DNA of 64,000 nucleotides from Congeria kusceri (taxonomy: Eukaryota > Mollusca > Bivalvia > Myida > Dreissenidae), in contig CM051036.1 of NCBI GenBank assembly GCA_027627225.1, forward strand, positions 39,324,426 to 39,388,425, in the 5' to 3' direction. Below, piece by piece: positions 40,301 to 51,191 of this stretch. The position numbers were made by a program, and so were the translations under genes. How positions within the stretch are numbered: the stretch's first letter is position 1; each line of letters starts with the position of its first letter. Under the pieces are notes generated by a model. That model made no database searches and was not told where the DNA came from. It saw only the letters and a program-made list of their open reading frames with translations.

Positions 40301-43115
40301 ATATATGACAATATCAAAATAACACTTTCCTCGCAGATTGGTAAATCCTCCTTCTGATTAAGATCTTCATTTGTTGATATGACAACTGTCAGTCCATAAT
40401 TCATGTTAAAATTCATCATGTCTGTGGACAAACAGTTTGTTAATGTTCAGAAATAAATCCGGACACAGAAATGTTTTCCTTTGTTATAGGCTGTATTTAG
40501 GTCAGCCTAGTTTTGGAATGAATGTTTACCACATGACCCAAGTTGCTCTTTTATGCTACCTGTGTTGTTATTTGGAACTAAAATTTCCCCTTTTGCAGAT
40601 AAATTCATTACACAATAATAACTAGTCAGAAGATTAAAAATCGATATCTCTGATTTGGATTTCAACTGAGTGTGACTGTGACTAACCAAGCGGAAAATGA
40701 TGCTGTGACGTCAGCGATAAGCTTTCACACCATGACACGCTCGTCTGCAACAACAGGCTAATTAGTGGTCTGATAACAAGCAATTCCCCAAGGCCATGTT
40801 TGGAGGCTCTGTGGTAACTTAGTCTGCCCCAGTTTTGTTGCAATTGCGATTTCACATACCAGATTTAGCACTGGCTAAAATATGTTGTCACCAATAAAAT
40901 TATCCACTTGGAAAAAAAACCCTGAACCTACTTAAACTAACGAAAAACCGCAAAAAAACAGAGGAAACGCACGAAAACCAATGGAAGCTTTGGAATTGTG
41001 CACAAGCCCCGTGTTTTCGCTGTGAAATTAAGGTTTTCGCAGGTTTTCGTTAATTGAATAGCTTTATGTTGCTACTTGTAGGTTTCCACACAGTAGGTTA
41101 GGTTTTCGAGCGGTTTTATTTTTATTTTAAGTAGGTTTTCGCTGGTTTCCGTGGGTTTTCGGCGTTTAGTCACACCGCAATGGATGGATATGTTTCTGAA
41201 CTGAATTTTTTTATTGTGGCTTTGTGTTGTAGATACCAAGCATGTAAAGACTGGAGTCACTGGGGACATTAACAATCACATTGTGAAAAAAGAAAAAAGT
41301 AAATGCAGTGATCTCATAGTTCTCGGGTTGCCATGGAAAAGCTCAGAAGATGACCTAAGAAATTACTTCTCAAAGTTTGGTGAACTTCTTCTTGTTCAGG
41401 TAATAATTCAGAGTTTGGAAATTGGTTATAAGATATTAGATCCGTGAACATTTTTCATTACCATTGGACAATGTCATAATTAAAACTTTTGTTTTGTCAT
41501 TACACAGAATTCAAATGCAGAATGTAATATACCGGTAATATATGCTGATTATCCAGAGTAAGGAAGCTGACATTGTAATAGTTGATACTTTGGTTTTGTT
41601 ATTACATAGAATTCAAATGCAGAATGTGATATAAGCTGATTATAAATAGTAAGGACTAATAGTTGGATGTGCATTATGTTGATCTTATATATACTTTAGA
41701 TATTGTTCAGTTTTGAAATAGGGTTAAGAAAATTAGCATATGATTATTTTTAAAGTTTGAACATTTGGCCCCATTTTGTCATTACAATATTAAAAGAAAA
41801 ATGTTACTGCACCAGGTAATGCTGTTTTAGTACATAGATAACAGAAATGAAAATGATTCTGTTATAATAATGATGTTTTTTTGTTAAAGGTGAAACGAGA
41901 CCCCAAAACGAACCAGTCCAAAGGGTATGGTTTCATTCGGTTTCAAAATTATGAAGATCAGGTGAAATGCATGTCGGTTAGACATCACATAGATGGCAGA
42001 TGGTGTGATGTAACAATCCCAAACTCAAATGTAAGTATTATTGATAATATTCTGTGATACGTAAATACTTCCTGTCTTGCAGTAACCAAAGATTTAGCTT
42101 ATTGTAAAGATATGAATAATATTTCTCTTAAGTGGTTATAATATTGTATACTGAAGGCCTTCTTTCCCAAACTTCTTTATACTATTATGAGTATTTGTTG
42201 GTAGTACTGGTCAGTGTCTTTTGCTGACATGTTGAAATCATACTTTGATGTTTTCTTTATAACAAAATGTTATATATCATCTAGTTTTGATCTGTTAGAA
42301 TAGTTTCTTTTGTGGATGAAGCATTTTGATCACTTTTAAGAGGTATCACTGCTTGATTTAATGAATTGATGTTTGATGGTTTATTAATGTGGAATGTTTC
42401 GCTGCAGGAGGGTGCACACCAGTTGATCAGCCGCAAGGTGTTCATTGCACGCTGCACAGAAGACATAACTGCTGACGATCTCCGCAGCTATTTCTGTCAA
42501 TATGGGGAGGTCGTTGACGTCTTCATTCCGAAGCCATTCCGGTCATTTGCATTTGTCACATTCTCGGATCCTGATGTTGCTCACAGTCTCTGTGGCGAGG
42601 ACCACATTGTGAAAGGAGTTAGCGTGCATGTAAGTTACGCGGCACCAAAAGGAACAGATAGGTACGGAGACAAGAAGCCGCAGCCTACTGCGTCTGTTGT
42701 TCCTAGAGTGGGGGGTGGGTACTTGCCACCAGTCACTCATGGTGGATGGCAACCACACAAAAATAACCACCAGATAGCCAAACCTATAGCATTTCCATCA
42801 AACATGCCCCCGCAAGATATCAATGCGGTAAGTATTTTTAATTCGGCAATGATGGCAGCTGCCCAAGCAATGTTGCAGGGTCATGCAGGTAACTGGGCCC
42901 ACATGGCCCCGCCTCCCCAACCAGGCCAGCCCCCACAGCATGTTCCAGTCACGGTCAGCGGTCCCGATGCCTCCCAGCCGGCACAGGGTCACGTTCCATA
43001 CGCGCCACCGCAAAGCAGCACTGCTTGGGGCTGGGGACACCCCACTTCGGAGCCTCAGCCTGGCAGCTACGCGGGCTGGAGTCAGTCCAACAGACAGCAG
43101 CAGGGGTGGAGTTAA
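37108..43115 (+). CDS. TARDBP: TDP-43 (TAR DNA-binding protein) orthologue, 4 coding exons, 416 residues
   Basis: Exons 37108-37342, 41233-41399, 41890-42030 and 42408-43115 join in phase. Residues 1-78 form the N-terminal oligomerisation domain ([18 protein letters not shown]); about 84-102 is a basic spacer with KKEK, a likely nuclear-import signal; RRM1 106-177 has [10 protein letters not shown] and KGYGFIRF, keeping W113 and F149 at human numbering (F147 is Y); RRM2 about 191-260 has [12 protein letters not shown] and FRSFAFVTF; the C-terminus is low complexity. TDP-43 binds UG-rich RNA and controls splicing and its own mRNA level in animals. The length nearly equals human (414), but the tail is P/Q-rich rather than glycine-rich and keeps the Ala/Met helix (about 321-344). 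Identity is near certain. Confidence 0.96.
37685..37763 (+). repeat. tRNA-Glu-like SINE head in TARDBP intron 1
   Basis: TAGCTC, GGTTGGAGTGTCC, the loop CTCTCAC (the anticodon loop sequence of tRNA-Glu CTC), GCAGGCGACCCAGG and a B-box-like GGTTAAATTC are spaced as in a tRNA. Stems are poorly paired and the D region holds extra bases, so this is a decayed tRNA-derived SINE or tRNA pseudogene, not a functional tRNA. Confidence 0.45.
38674..40193. mobile_element. Family E tandem-core element in TARDBP intron 1, nine monomers of about 140 bp
   Basis: The left end is ATGCCCCCCTAGACCTTCG with AAGAAGTGGGGGTAT (C-tract/G-tract stem with an internal CTTCGAAG); GTCGGTCGGATGGTCGGTC follows; the right end is CGGGGGCATACATAGTTTAC and AAACATCTCTCGTT. 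ATGCCCCC and GGGGGCAT are inverted at the two ends. Each monomer has ATACATAGATACC, GACCTCGCTTGGGATTGCAT, GTCAAGGTCACCGTTAC and AAAAATAGAAAAACGGTTTC. Translations through it are artefacts. Confidence 0.8.
40194..41232. other. End of TARDBP intron 1
   Basis: AT-rich sequence; from about 40911 there are degenerate AAACC/TTTTCG-rich stretches (GGTTTTCGCAGGTTTTCG near 41031-41050) that also appear inverted at about 38371-38520 (AAAACCCGCAAAAACCC). The pair flanks the family E element. It ends in the acceptor TTTGTGTTGTAG. Confidence 0.5.
41233..41399 (+). CDS. TARDBP: TARDBP exon 2: nuclear-import spacer and first half of RRM1
   Basis: The acceptor is TGTGTTGTAG, the donor TTCAG|GTAATA. It enters in phase 1 and leaves in phase 0. 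It codes [13 protein letters not shown], the basic VKKEKSK, then [20 protein letters not shown] and [11 protein letters not shown]2 is LIVLGL; W113, an RNA-stacking residue in human TDP-43, is kept. Confidence 0.94.
41476..41660. repeat. Tandem duplication of about 100 bp in TARDBP intron 2
   Basis: AGAATTCAAATGCAGAATGT followed by GCTGATTAT and AGTAAGGA occurs at 41507-41566 and again at 41608-41655, each preceded by a TTTGTTTTGT-type tract. The two copies differ by small gaps. It is non-coding. Confidence 0.7.
41890..42030 (+). CDS. TARDBP: TARDBP exon 3: second half of RRM1
   Basis: Phase 0-0, acceptor TTGTTAAAG (weak tract), donor TCAAAT|GTAAGT. It codes [20 protein letters not shown] and [17 protein letters not shown]1 is KGYGFIRF; R171 and D174 fall on human positions. 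Confidence 0.94.
42408..43115 (+). CDS. TARDBP: TARDBP exon 4: RRM2 and low-complexity C-terminus
   Basis: Phase 0 start after TTTCGCTGCAG; the stop TAA is at 43113-43115. RRM2 shows [28 protein letters not shown] and [17 protein letters not shown]. The tail carries [17 protein letters not shown] (about 323-339), equal to the conserved helix of the vertebrate prion-like domain, then P/Q-rich sequence and WG dipeptides, ending QQQGWS. Like human exon 6, this last exon holds the whole tail. Confidence 0.95.
   Translation, partial: EGAHQLISRKVFIARCTEDITADDLRSYFCQYGEVVDVFIPKPFRSFAFVTFSDPDVAHSLCGEDHIVKGVSVHVSYAAPKGTDRYGDKKPQPTASVVPRVGGGYLPPVTHGGWQPHKNNHQIAKPIAFPSNMPPQDINAVSIFNSAMMAAAQAMLQGHAGNWAHMAPPPQPGQPPQHVPVTVSGPDASQPAQGHVPYAPPQSSTAWGWGHPTSEPQPGSYAGWSQSNRQQQGWS
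42822..42836 (+). promoter_or_regulatory. Strong internal 5' splice site within TARDBP exon 4
   Basis: GCG|GTAAGT is a near-perfect donor (GT at 42828-42829) inside coding sequence, just before the Ala/Met helix; a second, weaker GCAG|GTAACT lies at 42885-42892. Vertebrate TARDBP makes short isoforms from a donor inside its last coding exon; whether this one is used is unknown. Confidence 0.4.
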
Positions 43116-44170
43116 ATCCTCAACAATTTACCTCAAACTTGTGGGTCACACTGTAGGTTGTGGGTCACACTGACCTGAGGTTGGAAAGAAGTTATTGTTT
43201 CATGAATCAGGATTATTAGCGTTTTGAACATATATGTTTCAGGTTTTTTTATTGATATATTTTATGAAAGTATTTACTTAAGTTACAAATGCAAGTAGAT
43301 CGGTCTTTCCAGTTGAAATTTTATAATTATTGACCTTTTTAAAGATGTATTATCTTTTGTTGTTTTTCTTCATTGTCTATGTAAACACAGAAATGAGTTC
43401 CAGCAAAAGTTGTTACTCAATATTCATTGATTGCCATCATTTCACTGTGGTTCTAAGTTGTTAAAATATCTTCTTATGCATTTGTTTATAGTTAACACCA
43501 AAGTTTTGTTTGTTGTGTTTCCATTTGGTTTTAATTTTACCATCTTTTCTTACCTTGTTTTGTAATATTATTGCTGAATACTTGTTTCTAAACTTACTAG
43601 TTGCTTAACATGAAGCAGTTATAAGTTGTTTTGTTTACATGTTTGAGATAAAAACAACTCTAAATATAATGTGTGACGATACAAGATTTAAATAATGTAT
43701 TAAAATTATGCTAGTTACTTGTTAAATTATTAATCGTTGAGCATAGAACATGTTTACAGATGTTTGCTCAATTTAATCAGAATTCATTTTCTGACCCTTG
43801 TCATAATACTGCATTATTCACAAAATTTTTAGCATATGTAACATCGCCGATTATAACTAAAAACACATTTGTTTAAAAAGTTGTCACCACACGTTTGAAT
43901 GTAATTGAAATGTAGTTATTGGAAGAGCACTGCATATAGTATTCACTTGCACATAATACTGTATATACTTAATCATTCAGTTTTATTAATTATTTTGGGT
44001 TTCTCCTGTAATTTGTTTATGATTTTGTTACTTTTTACTTTCAGATTTATTTCACAGTGATGCATTTCATTTTATGTACATGTGTTTTTGGTTTTTATCA
44101 CAAGTTGTTTGCATACATTCTTTGCTTTGTTGGATTAATTGTTCAATGTAATGCTATTGAACTGGATCCA

Positions 44171-44254
44171 TATCCATACAGCTCCTAAGAAAAGTATTAA
44201 TTTAGGCTGATTATAAGAAATTAACTTAGTTTTCACTAAGGAGCTTTGTGGATA
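44171..44254. mobile_element. Tiny palindromic MITE in the TARDBP 3' region
   Basis: TATCCATACAGCTCCTAAG at the left is inverted as CTAAGGAGCTTTGTGGATA at the right with a few mismatches. The 84-bp element would fold into one hairpin. It sits next to a second MITE starting at 44263. Confidence 0.55.
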
Positions 44255-44262
44255 CTGGCCCT

Positions 44263-44524
44263 GGGGCCATATTCCAGAATTATCTTAAGTTTATCTTAAA
44301 ATATTTTCACTCACGTTCCAATTTATTGCAAGGGAATATTTTTAAAACTTGATATAAATTAATGAATCCAATTACAGTTAAGTAAACAGTAGTTAATAAT
44401 AAGTTGATAATTAGTGAACATTTAGCTGAATTTCATGCATGGATGGAATAAAATGCTTAAGAAAAGTGATGATTTTAAGGCTAAGGATAAGATTTCACTT
44501 AAGATATTTCTGGAGTATGACCCC
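44263..44524. mobile_element. MITE with GGGGCCATATTCCAGAA ends, 262 bp
   Basis: GGGGCCATATTCCAGAATTA with TCTTAAG (left) matches the reverse complement of the right end (CTTAAGATATTTCTGGAGTA with TGACCCC) at about 24 of 27 positions. The AATAAA at 44447-44452 lies inside it, so the element may supply a poly(A) signal to TARDBP. Target duplication unclear. Confidence 0.65.
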
Positions 44525-45540
44525 TGATGGCACTTTGTTACTGAAAATATCCCAGGGTGCACTAGGGAGCATTATGGTAACGGTATTTTGACTGCAGTAT
44601 TGGATTCAATGTTGTATAAACAACATTCCTTCTATCGGGTAACATTACGGTATTTCGAAAAACAAAGGGATAGGAAGATTGTTCACAATGTGGTGTAACT
44701 ATTTATCTTTATTACAAATGAAGAGTTACATAGAATATTAACTACTTTTTGTATTACATTATGTTATGAATATTTTACCAATTAAGTGTTTACATATTAC
44801 AAAAGAGGCTGTTTAAATTCAAAGCAGTGGAAGTAAAACACATGTGGAAGAGTCTGCTTTTTACAAACATACAGTTTGATCATTTAATGTTTCAAACTAA
44901 TATGTGAAAGTATGGTTATGTTGGTTTGATCCCTATCAACTAAACTGATATTAATAGATTTATTACCTGATATTGAATTTGAAAATGAAGTGTAATGTCT
45001 AATATCAGTAATTGTCAGTAAATGAGTTCATATAATATGCTATGGCAGTTGTTCCATTCATGGAAATGAAATATTTTTGTCAACTCACTGCAATATTTGG
45101 TCCACATGCAAATGTGTGGAACACAGATCTCATATTGTTAGTGTGTACTGTTGAACAGTGATACATTTAGTCAAAGGTGATATGATTCAAAATTCTGTGT
45201 TAGGTAGAATTTGTTCTATGGGATACGTGTAGAAAACATTTATATATAATGGTGGTTCCCTTTTATTGGTTGCCATATATATTGTAGATTGTTCCATAAT
45301 TGTTATAACCATTGTATATTTTGTCTTTTATTTGTATATTACCATATATTGTTGATACTATATGACATGTACGTATACTCAAAGTGCTATACATTTCCAT
45401 ACATGTTTTACACTTATCACAGTTTTTGGGCATAAATGACCTTGACCTAGTCACCATGTGTGCGGGAGGTGGTATGAAACTGCAGAGCTTGTGTAAGTCG
45501 TGAGCAAAATGACTGGATCGTGTGTCCATTTTAAACATAA

Positions 45541-45690
45541 CAGACATTCCGAAAATTGCCAAACTGAATAACCTGTCAGATTATTTTCCAGTCCGGTCCT
45601 GTAATGGCCTGTGAATGTGGATTCAGAACTGTGATTCTGACAAAAGCACAGGACCGAATGTCACGTAATCCACAGTTTTTGGAATGTCTG
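45541..45690. mobile_element. MITE with CAGACATTCC ends and CATAA flanks, 150 bp
   Basis: CAGACATTCCGAAAATTG at the left is the inverse of CAGTTTTTGGAATGTCTG at the right with two differences, and CATAA flanks both sides. GGTCCTGT and ACAGGACC are also inverted inside. It is non-coding. Confidence 0.65.
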
Positions 45691-47502
45691 CATAATACTA
45701 TAATGAACATACTCATTATGATGATACAAATGCATTGGACTTTAAATTAACTTATTATGTTTTACATGTCAACATTAAGTAATGTCATCTGTCATAAGGA
45801 GTGTGACTAATATTGCAAACAATATTGTCTGTACAATTCTTGATAGTTTTAGTTTCATTTTATGCAGTGTTTTATGTCTGTTGAGCAGCCATTTCTTTTA
45901 GAATGTACCATGTAGTGTGATTTTATTATCTGGCAACCAGCATTAAATTGTTGTTTTAATTGTTATTAGTGTGGTTCTAAGACGTGCATCTACTTTTTGT
46001 GAGGAAAGTAAGCTTAATTTGTGAGAGAAAATCAGGTGTGTTCAATATGATGTTATGATTGTTGGGCAGGTTTGCATCCTGTTGTTTTTACTTGTTGAGA
46101 GATGTTTTGTCTCTATAATCAAATGCTCAATTTTTCATGTACGCGTGAAGTAAGAAGACTAGAAAGAAGAATGTTCAGTACTAATTTCGTATGTTTCTTT
46201 TTAAATATAATGCTTTTACATTTGTTACAAAATATTGTTATATATTTTTATTCTGTCAAACAGAGTTATTTTCTAGTCCTGCCAAACTAAACATATTGGT
46301 CAAGGTCATTTTTGCCCATCTGAGTTTTATAGATATTTTTGTGAAGCCATGGTGATGTTCACATGGTTTTATTATGGTTTTGAGATATAGTTTATTTTTA
46401 CACTGTTACTGCTTTGTGAAAGAGATGACGAACGTAACAGGTCGCGTAACAGTTGAAAAACACTTGATAGAACTTGCGAGTATGATGTTTGGAAGATTCT
46501 GCCGTGGTCGCTACTGTGAACTGTGTGAACAGTATTTGTTGACAGACTGAAGTGTGGGATAGCTCTGAGATTCTTGTAAGAGTCCTAAAATGTGTGTAGG
46601 AAAAATTTCATTGTTGTGTGTTCACTATTCATATCCTAAAACTTGGAAGAAAAAAAAATCTAGAAATTAAATTTGAAATTCGAGAAATATTAAGACAGAA
46701 TTGGCCAAACCGAAAATTAAAACGTTAAGTTGAAAAATTAAGTAAACCAACATTTGTTAAAAAATAAAAAAAAATAAAACTGATGTATCTACCATGAGTT
46801 GAACATATCTCTACATGTTAGAAATTTAGAGAATTAAATCCCAAGTCTAAGTACATTGTCTGGATAGCATTTCTTAGTCTATAAAACTGACATGATGGTA
46901 AAAGACATGTTCAAGATGCAGACAGCTTTTCTTGGTTTCTTTGCATAGTTTCAACTTGTCAATTATAAATAAATGGAAAAGAATTCCAAAACGTATCCTT
47001 CAATTAGAAATGACAATTGAAAGCCTTACCTAATTTTAGTATATGATAGCTGTAAGAAGGATGTGTCTTTTAAATTTCAATTGAAAGACATATGAAATGT
47101 TATAAAGCAATGTTTGAGTATCGTAACTTCATTTTTGAAAGCGTACATATAACAGGGGCGCCAGTTACATGTATGCTGGATTTTTTGAAATTCTAAAATA
47201 TAACCAGGTATATATTATCTACAATATATTAGTCAATAGTATGTATGTATATATAGATATCTTCTGTTGTGTTAGTTGGATATACAGGGCAAAATCAGCA
47301 GCATACATTGCTGAGAAATTTTATTTTTTTGATCATAATTTATTGATTTTTAAAATGTTTTGAAAAGAAAAAGCAAAAAAAGGGATATACTTTAGACGAA
47401 ACTGATTTTGCTCTGTTGCCAAATTTTGTGTGCAGGATTGTGATAGAATGCTTCGTTCTGTAAACTGTGTATATCCTCTGTTGTCAGTGTATGGTGTGGT
47501 TG

Positions 47503-47508
47503 AATAAA
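47503..47508 (+). terminator. Candidate distal TARDBP polyadenylation signal AATAAA
   Basis: AATAAA followed by a GTGCAGTGGCCTTGTTGTT-type GT-rich stretch 10-30 bp downstream, which is the usual arrangement of a cleavage site. It lies 4.4 kb after the stop codon. Confidence 0.4.
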
Positions 47509-49899
47509 ATTATACATGGTGCAGTGGCCTTGTTGTTATTACTACTGTTGCTAGATTCTCATAAAACAGTGTTAGAAATTTGAATGATGTCGTTTGTTGG
47601 TATGAGTGTATTAATATAAGTAGATTAAAAAGTTATATATATGATTTGCTAGTTCTTGACAGGAAAAGTGTGAGTAAGTTAACTGACCGCCGTGATATGG
47701 CTGAAATACTGTTAAAAACGGCGAAAAATCCAAACAAACGAACAAACTCGTCAAATTCAATATTGAATGTTATACTCGACAGTTATACTGAATTACACTT
47801 TACTATGAGTCTTTCAATACTTTTTAACGAATAAAAAGGGCAAGCCGCATTTATATATCTAAATCCGTCATTAATGCACCTATTAATGTTTTCCCCCAGG
47901 GAGGGGGAGCGACGGGCATATAGGGGACTTTAGTCTGCAAGCGATTCCCGACAGACAGGAATTTGACATGCCGAATGATCCTGGGTCCCGGGGAAATAGA
48001 CTGGTCGGAATTTAGATCCCGGTTATATATGCCCCGTGCCATTTGATAGATATATCTCCCACTGGTTACCACCTTAAATAATGCACCTATCAATAACTCG
48101 ATGCCAGTTGTTGATTATGTCACGAACGACATTGACCCGACAATTTCAGTGCGATGACATAGCAAAACGAGCAGCCTCGGGAGTGATTCTAAATATGATT
48201 TAATGGAGAAGGAATTTCAATGGGTTTGCCTTCAGGTCGAGCTATTGAACTGGTGGCATTTCGGGAATTAAATTGCACATATATTGAGCAGAGAATTATT
48301 ACTGGGAATTCGGATGAGTGATCTGGCAGCAATTGCGACCAATTGTGATCGTATATTGAGGCATAAATGCAAAATAACAGTTATTAGAGATTTTTAAATT
48401 TATGGAGCAAACACTTACATAATGAGTCCAAAGCATAGTGCATTTACACATTTGTTGCTTTTGTTTTTCGTATGTTTGGCCTTGCATTCAGGATGAAGAA
48501 TTAATCAAAAATGGTTTTATTATGTTATTAAGCTATTTTTTAGCATGTTTGTACTGCATTTTTGCCCCCTCTATGGGCGAAGTGGAATATATTGGACGCC
48601 TTAACGTCTCTGCGTATACTTAATGTTTAAGTATTGACTGAACACGTGCTTTCGTTCAAGAGACAATATAAAACAAAACCAACTAATTGTATAATGTACA
48701 AGACATCAAGATGTACAGTAGTTACATGTTTTTGTGAGGCAATTCTACTCTATGAAATAACAAAACAAAAATATTAATGAAATGATGTATTTATAAAATA
48801 ACTATCAACAAAATATTAATGTTTGGATCTTCTATAATTATAAGCTGACATAGTACCGTGTCAATAAGTATTTGTGTTGATGCAAGCAAATTAAGTACAT
48901 ACTTCTAAATAAAATTTAAAACATACAAATATTCCACAATTTAAATATCTTACCGCATTTCAACTTAAGATTCCATTGACCTTTAACGACCGACAGTGTA
49001 AACTTGCGTCCAGGATCTTTAGCAATTGCAAAAATAACCTCAAAAACAATAACCTCAGGCGAACTTGTTCAATAACGTTGGTAAAAGCATTCCTATAACT
49101 AACTTTTCATTGAAAACGGTAAACTGATACTGTTGGGAACAACACTGTACAATTCCATTTTTTCCTTACATCTCCATGTTTATGATCGTTTCATTGGCAA
49201 CGTTAATTTATGCCTAAGTCCCGGTGGATCGGCTTTTAATACTGCTGGAATGTTAAACAAATTGGTTGCTACTTGGGGAATATGTTTCTGAAAAACGTCC
49301 ATTATCTATACTGCGAAATTCTTGGAATGAATGCGTCTCAGTGGTCAATTATATAACCATACCGTATAGCAAATGCTTTTCAAACACATATTTGCGTGAA
49401 TTCATGTGTTAGCAAATGATTACAACGTCAAACTGACAATTAATCGGACCACTAGTTTTGTATGGACGCAACAGACCTGACAGAATTCAAATTGTGTTCA
49501 AAATATCATCTATCAAATAACATGGCTGGTCGCAAGAAGCACAATAACCTCTGCCTCATCCATGTGTAGGATCTTTTACCAGCTTTGGTGCCAACCTGTG
49601 TAGGCTGCAATGTCGTGTCCGTACCACAAAACAAATACTACCAGCTTGTATTGAAAGCGTCCTTGACATTTCCAGGTTATCATCATGTCAATATAATATG
49701 TGCTGCACATGTTTCATAGATAATACGATTAAACATATACACAAAACACGTGGCGCGCACATTTTATTTGTGGAAATGTTATGTCAACAGATTTACTGGT
49801 GTAGTTTTTATAGAAGAATATCTTTATTTATCCCATCATCAGGCGTGCATTGACGAAATAAACCCCCATGGAATAAACTTTGCTTTATTTCAACACTGT
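47509..49899. other. Intergenic region; one short insert with direct flanks
   Basis: Mostly unrecognised AT-rich DNA. TAATGCACCTATTAAT (47872-47887) and TAATGCACCTATCAAT (48079-48094) flank a GC-richer insert of about 190 bp with a CCCCCAGGGAGGGGG hairpin at its left. The flanks could be a target duplication. No gene is evident. Confidence 0.45.
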
Positions 49900-49996
49900 G
49901 CATCGTCGGATACCCCCGGCTGCTGATTACGCTTCTCTCCATCTATCTAGGAATGGAGAGTAACGTAATGAATTGATCGTGGGTGTCCGACAATGC
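49900..49996. repeat. Long imperfect palindrome (foldback), 97 bp
   Basis: GCATCGTCGGATACCCCCG and, further in, ATTACG and CTCTCCAT on the left are inverted as ATGGAGAG, CGTAAT and CGTGGGTGTCCGACAATGC on the right. The whole would fold into a hairpin with one internal bulge. It is probably a foldback MITE; a small-RNA precursor is possible but unsupported. Confidence 0.6.
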
Positions 49997-50571
49997 AAAT
50001 AACTTGGCAGAAATTATCACTGTCATAAGATGTGTCGCGAGCAATAACTAGATATATTGCTGAAACGTTAGGGTATTCAAGGTCGAAACAATTATCCGGT
50101 GCATAATATTGTCCGGCGTAGAGATTTTCAAATACCAAAGCAGAAATGGGCACCATCAACGATTTGGTCTGTTCCACACGAGAACGAGGCATGTAGCTTT
50201 ACGGTCAATGTCAAACAGGTCCAAGTTGACATATTAGCACGAAGATTATGTGTCCGAGTAATATATGCTCAATGCTAAGAGAGATTCTTTAATAACCTGT
50301 GATCACCATCTGGACATGATATCTCGCAAGCAAGCAGGTGACTAGGTCCACGTCTTAATGACATTTTGTTTATTTACACAATGGTTGAATACAACAAGAG
50401 ACGGTGAAGAATACAAGAACAATAATTCATAATTGCCCAAAAGTTTTAATTAGCCTCTGATATTTTTTGCCAGAATTCTAGATTAAATATTTGGGATTGG
50501 AAATTTCTAACACGTATTTTATTTAATGCTATGCGGTGAATGAGTGGGGAATACCAGTGAATGATAACCCG

Positions 50572-50601
50572 ATCATTTCACTCTAGGTCGAGTGAAATGA
50601 T
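50572..50601. repeat. Perfect 12-bp inverted repeat with 6-nt loop
   Basis: ATCATTTCACTC, loop TAGGTC, GAGTGAAATGAT. No T-tract or other signal accompanies it. The surrounding 49997-51100 is otherwise featureless AT-rich DNA. Confidence 0.5.
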
Positions 50602-51097
50602 AACGTTTGAACGTTTATTCATACTATTCCTTTCTGCATTACTATGCTCATTTACTTTGTTGCTGATTGTAACAAGCGATTAACTAACTAGTGGATTTTT
50701 CTAAGCATGTTAATGCATTATAACATTACAGGGAACCAATAAGAATTTTACTTTCTAGCGCAAATTACTATATACGGGAGACAACTCTTGACAGCAAATT
50801 CAGATGTTCGATAGTTTCCGGAGATTATATTGTAGACTGCTTTTGTCATAATAACAATTTTGGAGTCTAAGCTAGTTCTGTTGAACGTACATTTCGCGTA
50901 AAATGTAATCGTTAAGAATATTTTTTTCAACAAAGAATTTTAATTACAGAACAAACATGAAATAATAGCGATTTAATGTTGTTGTGGATTTCTATTATCA
51001 ATTTCATAAAATAATCATGAGTAACCCAAGTAGTAGATATGCATATATATGTATACACATGCATTGACAGACGGGCGGACGGACACTCGGGCGGACG

Positions 51098-51134
51098 TGT
51101 GTTGATGTGTATGTGTGTGTATGTGTGTGTACGA

Positions 51135-51177
<43 letters not shown>

Positions 51178-51191
51178 TGTGTGTGTGTGTT
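51098..51191. repeat. Microsatellite: TG tracts around (GCGT) repeats
   Basis: TG-rich tract, then about eleven GCGT units (51135-51178), then a second TG tract. Cysteine/arginine and histidine/threonine open frames on both strands here are translations of the repeat, not genes. Confidence 0.95.

Larger units (their letters stand above)
43116..47508 (+). other. Probable long TARDBP 3'UTR
   Basis: No coding potential on either strand that I can recognise. Just after the stop, TGTGGGTCACACTG occurs twice in tandem (about 43140-43171). Three short inverted-repeat elements lie inside. Candidate AATAAA sites include 44447-44452 and 47503-47508. Long 3'UTRs with several poly(A) sites are usual for TARDBP, where they carry the autoregulatory TDP-43-binding region; I saw no long UG tract here. 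The true end could be anywhere between these sites. Confidence 0.5.

Noticed and set aside
42828..42888. A constitutive intron inside TARDBP exon 4
   Set aside because: The sequence read through is the conserved Ala/Met helix, so normal transcripts must keep it; recorded only as a possible alternative donor.
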